Assembly (NCBI GenBank): GCA_965224535.1 | Contig: CBDCZR010000040.1 | Span: forward strand, 51,280-115,279 | Reading direction: 5' to 3' | DNA from: JBCDHN01 sp965224535 | GTDB lineage: Bacteria > Verrucomicrobiota > Verrucomicrobiia > Verrucomicrobiales > DEV007 | DNA: 64,000 bases | Shown here: positions 25,951 to 33,940 of the stretch, in pieces | Numbering within the stretch: position 1 is the first letter of the stretch | How the letters are laid out: each line of letters starts with the position of its first letter | The notes under the pieces: model-generated | What the model saw: only the letters and a program-made list of their open reading frames with translations | Told to the model about the DNA's origin: nothing | The model's database searches: none | Program-made: the position numbers and the translations under genes

Positions 25951-26140
25951 TTGTCAGGGTAAAACGCCGGCGAATGGCGCGCCAGGACTTTTTTCCCATC
26001 GAGATTCCTGCTCCGTTGTTGATTTTCAGGTTTCCTTCGCGCCGAAGCCGTCTATCATCCCGCTCTTCTCCCAAACAACCCCGACTCCCAATCTGGCCTG
26101 CCGAAGCTACCTGACCGCTTACTGCTCGCTCGCCGCCTTT

Positions 26141-29100
26141 GTGGCGGTGATTGGCGTGTTGTCGGCGGCCGGTCCCCCGCCCGACCCGGAGTTGTTGCGC
26201 GTGAAAATCGGCGAAACGGAGCCCGTCACCCAGTACGATGCTCCCGTCCAGGTACCGGTCACGATCGAAAACCTGGCTGACGTTGCCGTAACCGGCGAAG
26301 TAACCGTGGGAGGGCCGACCGGCGGGATTTATCCGCTGGCCGAGCCGGTGCAGCGCTTTGAGCTGGAGGCCAAGGGATCGGTCACCACCACGTTTCCCGT
26401 GGCTTTCGACCGAACCTGCCTGAGCGGCTGGTATCCCATCCACGCGTTCGTCTCGCTGACCGAGGGACGCGAGGAACGCCGGCAAACCGTGGGCATGTTG
26501 GAGACGAAATTCCACGATGCCGAGCCCTGGGGAGGCGAGGAACCCGCCGTGGCCGACTTTGCGCCAAAATTCCAGGATGACGAGATGCTGGCGGCGTTTC
26601 GCGCCGAGCGAACCCGCGTGCTGAGCGATTTTGTCCGCAAAACCGAGCAACTCAGGGCCGACCGCGCTTTTCGCCTGGGTTCGGGCCCGGATTCGTTCGT
26701 CTTCGTGGCCCTGCCGGGGCGCCGGGGCCTGTTGGACGGCGATTTTTCGCTCATCGGCCCCAATTCCGAGCTGCACTTCCGCGGGCTGAATTTGCGCCTG
26801 GAAACGCCGGCGAGCATGGAAGACGGCGAACCGCTCGCGGTGGAGTTTTTCGAGGTGAAGGCGGTGGAAGGCGGGATTGACGCCCTGCACCGGGTTGGGA
26901 TCGGCGACGACTTTCGCACGGAAATCGTCGTGCAGATTCGCCGGCTTGAGGGCGGGTTAAAGCTGCGCGCCACCTCACCGGACCCGATCGTGAGCTTCAG
27001 CCTGGGAGACGCCGGCGCGAAGCCGGTGGCCCTAACCGGCGGGCTGGGATTCCGCTTCGAAGATCCGGGCGACTGGACGTTGCCCGCCGATTCGCCTCTG
27101 CTTTGCGCCAGTCACGTGGGATTCGACTTCGAAGGCGGCGTGAGCCTGGTGCAGGCCTGCAAACGGCCGCTGCTGGGCGTGGAAATCTCTCCCAGCCGCC
27201 GCGTGGCTCGCGCGATCGCCCCCGGCGCCGGCTGGCTCTACCTTGCGCCGAGCGAAAAGAGCGTGTTTGACGCTGCGTTGACCTATCGCGGCCTGGGTGA
27301 GTGGAAATCCGGCCCCGGCGTCCGCAACCTGGCCGGCCGGCTCTGGATCGATGCCCCCAACGCGCACTTTTCCGACCTGGTGGAGCGCGTGGCTGAGCTG
27401 CGGCGTTATGGCGCGACCAAATCCGCCCTGGTGGTCCGCAATTGGCAGCAGCACGGGCCAAAATCGCAGGCGCCCGATGTCTGGCCGCCCAACAAGCAAC
27501 TCGGCCGGCTCATGGACCTGCAAATCGTGGCCAAAATCTGCCGCGAAACGCAGATAATGTGGGGGCTGGAAGATCGCTACGGCGCCATCGACGCCCGCGC
27601 CACGCGGTTCGACTACGAGGCGGTGGCGTTTGGCGCTGATGGCGCGCCCTGCACCTATCCTGGTCCGGATCTAGAATCGTCCGACGCCGGCGACCTGATT
27701 TTCCGCTTGCGGCCCGATCGCGTGGAGCCCTACCTGGCGCACAATCTCAAGCACATCCGCTACTACCTCACGCCCAACTTGTTTGCCGTTGGCGGCGTGG
27801 ATTCGGGGCACCGGCCGTTCTACGACCGCGACGGCAATCGCCACTCCGCCACGCAAACCCGGGATGCCTGGCGCAAGACCATGAACTACGCGCAGGGCTA
27901 CCTGGGGCCGAATTCCGCCGCCGTGGCCCGGGGAGGTGGCGACTGGTTGGTCGGCGCTGCCGATGGCGCGGGCTACGAGCATCACTCCGCGGATTTGCAC
28001 GGCCCGGCGCGGCGCGTGCCCTGGTTTGCGCTCGTGCATCACGGCCGGTTCCCGGTTTACGAGCTGCCGGCGCCCGGCGGCGATCCCGGCGCTCCAGAGG
28101 TGTTGCTGGCCGAGGTCATGGAAGGGCGTTTGCCGGTATCGAACGACCAAAATTGGGGCCACGGCCTCATCCGCAAGGCCTGGCTTATGCAACCGCTGGC
28201 TGATGAGTTGGCGGACAAAGCGATCGAAGGCGTCTCCATGCCGGAGGGCTCTCCGGAGCGGCTGCACTGTCGCTGGGGGGAGGATGGCGAGGTGTGGATC
28301 AACGGCGGCGCCGACATCTGGACGGTGGACGAACGCGAAATCGCGCCTGGCGGTTTTTTGGCTCGCAGCGGCGGCGTGGAAACCGCCGTTGAGCGGCGCG
28401 GCGGCGTGATTTGCGAGCAAACGGTGAGTCCCGCGGGATGGTACGCCAACGCCAGGCCCCGGCATTGGTCCACGTTGCGCGTTAGGCCACGATTGGGCGC
28501 GGTGCGCGTGGATAGCGGCAGCATCGCCATGATGGGGGTGCGTTTCGCATCAGAGGAAGCTTTTCCCGTGGAAGCCAGGCTCTTTCTCATGCTCTGCGAG
28601 CCGGGAAAACCGGACCGCGTTTGGCTGGAGCAGGAGATCGATCCCAAAGAACCGACCTCAACCTGGAGCGGCGAGCGACTCTTGGCCCCGGTCCTGGATT
28701 TGAGCGGATTGCCGTGGCCGCAAGCCGAGGTTTACCTCATTGCCCGCGCGCCAAACGGGCGGCCCCTGCGTTTGCTGGCAGAAACGGCGGATTCCGGGCG
28801 TTACGCCGGCTTCGCCGCCAGGTTAGGCTCCATTTCGCCGAGTTTTGCCGAGGATGGCGCGTTAACCGCGGTGGAAGTAAGCGCAACCAAGCCGGTGGAG
28901 TTGGAAACACTGGCCCAGATCAATCCAACCCGCGAAATCGTGGATTTTGGCTGGGTGCGGACGAACGGCGCCTTTCGCCTAACCCGGACGGGCAACAGCC
29001 TGGTGATGATGCCGCTGCCCGACACCCCGGCCTTTGAAGCCACGCTGGATCTCGCCGCCTTGAAGCTGACGCCGGCTCAGGTTCTCGGCATCCTCAGCCG

Positions 29101-29218
29101 CGACGCCTTCAGCGCGGATTGGAAGCTGACGTCGCCGCAGATCGCCGACGGCCGCCTGACCATCCACCACGACCCGCGGCATTTTTCCTACACCCTGCTG
29201 CTGGGCGAGGGGTCCTAA
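26141..29218 (+). CDS. Large secreted protein, possibly glycoside-hydrolase-like
   Basis: This protein of about 1025 residues appears secreted, with hydrophobic start sequence (YLTAYCSLAAFVAVIGVL, read from slightly upstream). The first 150 residues look like a beta-sandwich (VQVPVTIENLADVAVTGEVT). The centre (about 430-700) resembles a (beta/alpha)8 hydrolase barrel: LRRYGATKSALVVRNWQQHG, ICRETQIMWGLEDRYGAIDA, YYLTPNLFAVGGVDSGH and WRKTMNYAQGYLGPNSAAVA. This recalls GH101/DUF5696-type enzymes but I cannot assign it firmly. The C-terminal third is again beta-rich. Start is uncertain: the GTG at 26141 is a weak choice and no ATG is available nearby. Confidence 0.6.
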   Translation: MAVIGVLSAAGPPPDPELLRVKIGETEPVTQYDAPVQVPVTIENLADVAVTGEVTVGGPTGGIYPLAEPVQRFELEAKGSVTTTFPVAFDRTCLSGWYPIHAFVSLTEGREERRQTVGMLETKFHDAEPWGGEEPAVADFAPKFQDDEMLAAFRAERTRVLSDFVRKTEQLRADRAFRLGSGPDSFVFVALPGRRGLLDGDFSLIGPNSELHFRGLNLRLETPASMEDGEPLAVEFFEVKAVEGGIDALHRVGIGDDFRTEIVVQIRRLEGGLKLRATSPDPIVSFSLGDAGAKPVALTGGLGFRFEDPGDWTLPADSPLLCASHVGFDFEGGVSLVQACKRPLLGVEISPSRRVARAIAPGAGWLYLAPSEKSVFDAALTYRGLGEWKSGPGVRNLAGRLWIDAPNAHFSDLVERVAELRRYGATKSALVVRNWQQHGPKSQAPDVWPPNKQLGRLMDLQIVAKICRETQIMWGLEDRYGAIDARATRFDYEAVAFGADGAPCTYPGPDLESSDAGDLIFRLRPDRVEPYLAHNLKHIRYYLTPNLFAVGGVDSGHRPFYDRDGNRHSATQTRDAWRKTMNYAQGYLGPNSAAVARGGGDWLVGAADGAGYEHHSADLHGPARRVPWFALVHHGRFPVYELPAPGGDPGAPEVLLAEVMEGRLPVSNDQNWGHGLIRKAWLMQPLADELADKAIEGVSMPEGSPERLHCRWGEDGEVWINGGADIWTVDEREIAPGGFLARSGGVETAVERRGGVICEQTVSPAGWYANARPRHWSTLRVRPRLGAVRVDSGSIAMMGVRFASEEAFPVEARLFLMLCEPGKPDRVWLEQEIDPKEPTSTWSGERLLAPVLDLSGLPWPQAEVYLIARAPNGRPLRLLAETADSGRYAGFAARLGSISPSFAEDGALTAVEVSATKPVELETLAQINPTREIVDFGWVRTNGAFRLTRTGNSLVMMPLPDTPAFEATLDLAALKLTPAQVLGILSRDAFSADWKLTSPQIADGRLTIHHDPRHFSYTLLLGEGS

Positions 29219-30228
29219 AACCGTCCCAGCACGAAGTTTCCCAGCGCCTCCAACCCATCGTCCGGAAAGCCGCGATCCCTCGTTTCCCCGATTGATGCCC
29301 GCGAAGCGCGATACTCCGCCATGGCCGTGATTTCACCGGATTTCCAAACCCACGCATCGTGGCGGTAAGGGCCCACCTTCAGCGGATCCGTCCAGGTGTG
29401 GAGCGACACGAGATTCGGCGTGACGGCTGCGGCCAGGTGCATGGGGCCGCTGTCCACGCTAACCACCCAACTGGCCCGCCGCAGCAGCCAAATCAGCTCC
29501 GCCAGGGTCGTCCGGTTCAGCAGGTTGACGCAGTTTTCCGGCAAACGCAGCTCCGGCGTATCGGCCTTGCCAGCCAGGATCACGGGGACCTCGCCCCAAC
29601 GCTCGCAAAGCGCCTCCACTTGCCCAAAACCGAGCGATTTCCCCTGCCCGCGCGAAAACGGGTGCAACAACACGAATCGGCCCGGCAACTCGTCCGCCCC
29701 AGCCGGCCGATCCCCTTCCGGCAAGGGAAATTCCGCCGTTTCCGGCAGTTCCAAGCCCAAATTGGTGAAAAACGAGAGGTAGCGGTCGACCGCATGCGGC
29801 GAGCGTTTTTGGGCCACGTCAGCCGCGGCGTCGTAGAACCAGTGAGCCCCCTCGCGAGCATCGGAATAGCCCACGAACTTCCTCGGTTTGCAGCCCCGGC
29901 CAAGGATCGCGCTGCGCAACAACCCCTGCACGTCCAGCGCCAATTCCGGCCGGTGTCCGCCGAGCCGGCGAGCCCAACCCGCCAGTCTCAGCATCCCGGG
30001 CAGGCCGCGGAACTGGTTGCGCGGAAACTCGATCAACCCATCCAGAAGCGGGTGTCCAACCAGGATCGGCGCCCACGCGTGATTGACCAGCCAGTCGATC
30101 CGCGCCCGGGGCGCATACCGCCGCAACAAGGCCAAAACCGGCAGCGTGTGGACGATGTCACCCAACGAACTGGGTTTGACGATGAGGATGGATTTGAGCG
30201 AGCCGAGTTGGAGGGAATCGAGCTGCAT
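29215..30228 (-). CDS. Glycosyltransferase family 9 (heptosyltransferase-like)
   Basis: This 337-residue enzyme of the GT9 (GT-B fold) family transfers heptose or a similar sugar to lipopolysaccharide core at the cytoplasmic face of the inner membrane. The N-terminal signature is ILIVKPSSLGDIVHTLPVLA and the C-terminal nucleotide-sugar region includes VSVDSGPMHLAAAVTPNLVS. The ATG at 30228 (MQLDSLQLGSLKSI) is chosen because the GT9 signature then begins near residue 12. It overlaps the 3' end of the convergent large secreted gene by 4 bp. Confidence 0.9.
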   Translation of the reverse strand: MQLDSLQLGSLKSILIVKPSSLGDIVHTLPVLALLRRYAPRARIDWLVNHAWAPILVGHPLLDGLIEFPRNQFRGLPGMLRLAGWARRLGGHRPELALDVQGLLRSAILGRGCKPRKFVGYSDAREGAHWFYDAAADVAQKRSPHAVDRYLSFFTNLGLELPETAEFPLPEGDRPAGADELPGRFVLLHPFSRGQGKSLGFGQVEALCERWGEVPVILAGKADTPELRLPENCVNLLNRTTLAELIWLLRRASWVVSVDSGPMHLAAAVTPNLVSLHTWTDPLKVGPYRHDAWVWKSGEITAMAEYRASRASIGETRDRGFPDDGLEALGNFVLGRF

Positions 30229-30295
30229 GTGGGTGCATTTTCGCCCTACCAAAAGGCTGCGCAACGCGAATCCATGGCTCAGGGCGCGCCCAAAA

Positions 30296-31495
30296 TCACT
30301 TCCCAAAGATGTCCGGGCTGGGCCAGCGATCGTCGAAACCGCGGATCAGTTCTTCCACGGGTGGTTTGATGTTGGGCCAGGTGTGAGGGCGAATGCGAAC
30401 CGTGCGGCCCGGGCGAAAGCCTTCCAGAACGATCTCGACCTGAAACTGAACTTGAATTCCGCTGCTGCCGAATGGTGGCGCGGTTTGGGATCGCGTGACG
30501 GCGAGAATCTTGCCGTCCATACCATCGTGATTCGGCCACCAGGTGCGAAGCGTATCCGCCGCGGCGGCCATTTTTGCACCGATGTTTGGTTTGAAGTCGG
30601 AGTAGAGCGATTCGGCCATCCCGCCAAACAAGGTGGCCGTGACCGTGGCTTGACCGAATTCACCGTGATCGACCGCATCGACCCTGGCCGGCATCCAGCG
30701 CATCCGGATGTGACGGACGTGCTTTCCCTGCTGGCGCTCGGTCGCGACCTTCATCGCGGCGTCATCCAGCCAGATGTCGGCTACGTGAAACTCTTGGTAG
30801 AGGTAACGCGGATGCCAGGTTAGGCCCAGCTGAACGGCTTGCCTCTCGAAACTTTTTTTCCCGGATTTGGGCCAGGTTCCATCTGCGATCAGATCGTTGA
30901 TTCCAAGCAACTCGCGGCCCCGCCAGATGCGCGTGGACTCGTCGATCGTCAGTTTGTGTTGGCCGCCAAGCCCTTCGCCGCCGTCCTCCCGATCCAGACT
31001 GGCGACCAGGTTGCCACGGGTTCCACTGATTTCCACTTCCTGAAGCTGCCACGATTTTCCTTCGCGCAAACAGAGGCTCGGACCGTCTTCCAGCAAAATG
31101 GCGTGATTCTCAGGAGGCGTCGTCACGTCCTTTCGCTTCACGTTCGGGACGGCGGAGGTTTCCGGATTCGGCGGCAGGTAAAAACGGCCAGACAGCACCG
31201 TGCCCAGCGGAATATCCCGCAACTCGGCCGGCGCGCCGCGATAGCGAATCACGCCGTAGGGCAGCATGGCGAAGTGGTGCAACCGACCCTCGTGATAGTG
31301 GCCATCGACGTGTAGGCGCAGACTACCGCGCCGGTTGATGTGATCGACGAAGACGAGCTCCCCACGGTAGGATTTCGCTTTGTCGATCGGCGGGAATTTG
31401 CCCGGCTCCGGACGAAATGGCTCTTCATCCTGGGCTACGCAGGTTCCCAGTAAAATGAGCAACTTCAGGCTCCAACGAACGAAAAATCGGTTCAT
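30296..31495 (-). CDS. Secreted protein of unknown function
   Basis: This 399-residue protein has a signal peptide (MNRFFVRWSLKLLILLGTCV) and a mostly beta-strand mature region. Features include GELVFVDHINRRGSLRLHVD, VIRYRGAPAELRDIPLGTVL and RPHTWPNIKPPVEELIRGF. I recognise no named domain. Its ATG overlaps the stop of the DUF1552 gene (ATGA), so the two are co-transcribed and may act in the same process, possibly extracellular polymer or small-molecule breakdown. That role is inference. Confidence 0.6.
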   Translation of the reverse strand: MNRFFVRWSLKLLILLGTCVAQDEEPFRPEPGKFPPIDKAKSYRGELVFVDHINRRGSLRLHVDGHYHEGRLHHFAMLPYGVIRYRGAPAELRDIPLGTVLSGRFYLPPNPETSAVPNVKRKDVTTPPENHAILLEDGPSLCLREGKSWQLQEVEISGTRGNLVASLDREDGGEGLGGQHKLTIDESTRIWRGRELLGINDLIADGTWPKSGKKSFERQAVQLGLTWHPRYLYQEFHVADIWLDDAAMKVATERQQGKHVRHIRMRWMPARVDAVDHGEFGQATVTATLFGGMAESLYSDFKPNIGAKMAAAADTLRTWWPNHDGMDGKILAVTRSQTAPPFGSSGIQVQFQVEIVLEGFRPGRTVRIRPHTWPNIKPPVEELIRGFDDRWPSPDIFGK

Positions 31496-32847
31496 CCCAG
31501 ATCCAGTTCCTGGTTGCTGTCGCCAAACTGATCCGTCTCCACGCCCATTCGCTGCGCCATGCTCAGCAGGAGGTTGCTCATGTGTGCGTCGCTGTTCGCG
31601 GGACGGCCGCAGAGGCGATAGTGCTCGCCCGGACTGTCGAGTTTGTAGCCATCAAAGTGGCCCTGGTTGAAATCGAGGTGTTGGCCGTGCCGAATGCCAA
31701 GGCTGCTTCCGCCACCCAGCACGAGCGGCAAATTCGCGTTGCCGTGGCTGTGCCCATAGGCCATCCCGCTGCCGAACAACGCCATCGTGGTATCGAGCAA
31801 TGGTGTGCCGTCGAGATCCTTAGTTTCGGCGAGACGGCTGAGGAAGTAGGCGAATTGCTCGACCGCGAAGGTGTCGCTTTGGGTCAGCGCTTCCATGTGG
31901 TTAGGATCGCCGTTATGGTGGCTGAGTTGGTGGCGCGATTGCGAGATTCCCAGTTCCGGGATCGGCAAACCCTGACCTTCCAAACCGCTGCTGAACGTGG
32001 CGACCCGCGTCGCGTCGGTTTGGAACGCGAGGACGATCAAATCGTAAATCGTCCGGAAATAATCGCCGGCCTGGGTTTGGGGAATGTCGCGATTCGTCCG
32101 CTTGCGATCGGCTTCGGCAATTTCCGGGCGGGGAATGTCCAGCCAGGCATCGGCGCGTTCGGTGCGGATCTCCGTTTCGCGCACAGCGGTTAGATACTGT
32201 TCCAGCCGTCCTTTGTCTTCCTTGCCGATGGATTTCTCGAGCCGGCGGACTTCTGCCAGGTTGGAATCCAGAACGCTGCCTTTTCGGCGTAGCGCACGAC
32301 GCTGGGCATCGGTGCCATTCGGCGGCTCCTCGAAGAGATAGGCGAAAATCTCCCGGCAGCGGCCCATCGCGGGAAGCCGGATGCCGTCCGCGGTCCAAGC
32401 CAGCGCCTCGCCCTTGTTCGCGATCTCCAACGAATGAAACCGAGTGTGCGGCGACGTCACTTCCGCCATTTGTTGATCGACGGAAATGGTGTTGCGATCC
32501 GTCGGGCCGAGTTTCCCGCCCGTCAGCCAGATTTTTTGGCAATTGTGATGGTGCCCGAGGCCGCCCGGGTGATGCAGGCCGCTGATCGGCGTCACGACTT
32601 GGCGGAGTTTTTCCAGCGGTTTCAGCGATCGCGAAAACTCAAAGTCGTCGCCTGGCTTCGTAATCTGATAGTCCAGCGTGTTGACGCCGTTCGGAATGTA
32701 AATGAACGCGCTGCGCTTCGGCTTCGAAGGCTCCGCGGCCCTTGCCGGATTCATGCAATCGAGCAACGGCAGGGCGATGAAGCTGCCGAGCCCGCGAAGA
32801 GCATGGCGGCGGTCGATCAACCAGGATTGGGTCTGAATATGGCTCAT
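31492..32847 (-). CDS. DUF1552 protein, exported
   Basis: This 451-residue DUF1552 protein is a PVC-typical relative of DUF1501. The N-terminus has a twin-arginine-like export signal (WLIDRRHALRGLGSFIALPL). Family-typical stretches are RSAFIYIPNGVNTLDYQITK, SGLHHPGGLGHHHNCQKIWL and TTMALFGSGMAYGHSHGNAN. DUF1552 genes normally lie directly downstream of a PSCyt1/DUF1592 gene, and that partner is present at 33941-36367, but an opposite-strand Rpn gene now separates them. The start is the ATG at 32847; the frame upstream is shadow sequence over the Rpn gene. Confidence 0.9.
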   Translation of the reverse strand: MSHIQTQSWLIDRRHALRGLGSFIALPLLDCMNPARAAEPSKPKRSAFIYIPNGVNTLDYQITKPGDDFEFSRSLKPLEKLRQVVTPISGLHHPGGLGHHHNCQKIWLTGGKLGPTDRNTISVDQQMAEVTSPHTRFHSLEIANKGEALAWTADGIRLPAMGRCREIFAYLFEEPPNGTDAQRRALRRKGSVLDSNLAEVRRLEKSIGKEDKGRLEQYLTAVRETEIRTERADAWLDIPRPEIAEADRKRTNRDIPQTQAGDYFRTIYDLIVLAFQTDATRVATFSSGLEGQGLPIPELGISQSRHQLSHHNGDPNHMEALTQSDTFAVEQFAYFLSRLAETKDLDGTPLLDTTMALFGSGMAYGHSHGNANLPLVLGGGSSLGIRHGQHLDFNQGHFDGYKLDSPGEHYRLCGRPANSDAHMSNLLLSMAQRMGVETDQFGDSNQELDLG

Positions 32848-32979
32848 AAAGTCAGTTTTAGTCACGGAATTGCGACTCGCCACCTTTCCGGACATTTGGG
32901 CAGCCTGCTTGGTTCGAAGAGACTCGCTCACTTTTTGATCGCAGTTGCCAAACCGCTCCCCGGAGGAAACCGTTGCCCG

Positions 32980-33935
32980 GTGAAAAAGCAGCCGGACAAA
33001 CCCGCGCAAACGCCCAACGCCCGATTCTTTCGCGGGTTCATGGGTATCCCGAAAAACGCGCGCAAATTTCTGCGTTGGCGACTTCCCGCAGCGTTGATAA
33101 AACCGCTGAACTGGCGCACGATGAAGGTGAGATCGAGCACTTTTGTAGACGAACGGCTCCGATTGCTGGAATCGGATTTGCTGGTCGAATTCAGGACCAA
33201 GGGCGACAAACCGGTGCTGGTTTACATCCTCTGGGAGCACCAAATGCGGGTGGATTTGATGATGGCGTGGCGCATTTTGTGTTACCGCGTGGAGGTGCTG
33301 CACACTTGGCTGGCGGAGAATCCGGGCGCGAGCAAATTCCCCTTCGTCTATGCGATTGTGCTGCATCAGGCCGAGGAAAATTGGACTGCGAAGCTGGATT
33401 TCGCCGATCTGATCGATGCCGGGGATTTGCCGCTCGACCAGAGTGATGAACTCGACCAACAACAGTTGCGCAGCACGTATGAAGTCGTCTCCGTGAGCAA
33501 GATGCCCAAGCTGGGCTGGCCGCCGGATCCGACGTTGAAGCTGGGTTTGAGCTTGATGAATTCGGTTAGCCGGGAAGTGCAGTCCGACTGGGTGCGCGAA
33601 CACGGTGATGCGATGAACCGGCTCTTGAGCGAGTCAGGTGGTGATGCTATATCGCCTTGATCGTCCACTACGTTCTGGCGACCGACGAACCCGAGCGCGT
33701 CACCAAAGCGCTGGCCGAAACTCCACCCAAAGTTTACAAAACCATGATCACTGCAAAAGAAGCTTGGCTGAAAGAAGGTCGCGAGGAGGGTCGAGAAGAA
33801 GGTCACCGCATGTTGGTCGAGCACATGCTTGGGAAAGGCCTTACTTTCAAAGAGATTGCGGATTTGACGGGTCTGAAAGTGGCTACCGTGAGGGCACTCG
33901 CCAAAAAAATCGGGAGGGAAGAGGCAGAGCGGTAA
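32980..33935 (+). pseudogene. Rpn-family nuclease gene with a frameshift
   Basis: The first frame, from a GTG at 32980 with GGAGG about 13 bp upstream, encodes the transposase_31/Rpn start: NARKFLRWRLPAALIKPLNW, SSTFVDERLRLLESDLLVEF and GDKPVLVYILWEHQMRVDLM, with the core Asp and Glu. It stops at 33660. The expected continuation (ALIVHYVLATDEPERVTKAL, then KEGREEGREEGHRMLV) is present one frame over from about 33648. One missing or extra base near 33648 therefore breaks it. The gene lies between the DUF1592 and DUF1552 genes on the opposite strand. Confidence 0.8.
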
Positions 33936-33940
33936 TTTTG

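Noticed and set aside
25244..26890. 548-codon minus-strand frame across the lipoprotein start and the large secreted gene
   Set aside because: It spans the junction of two well-supported genes and has no recognisable domain.
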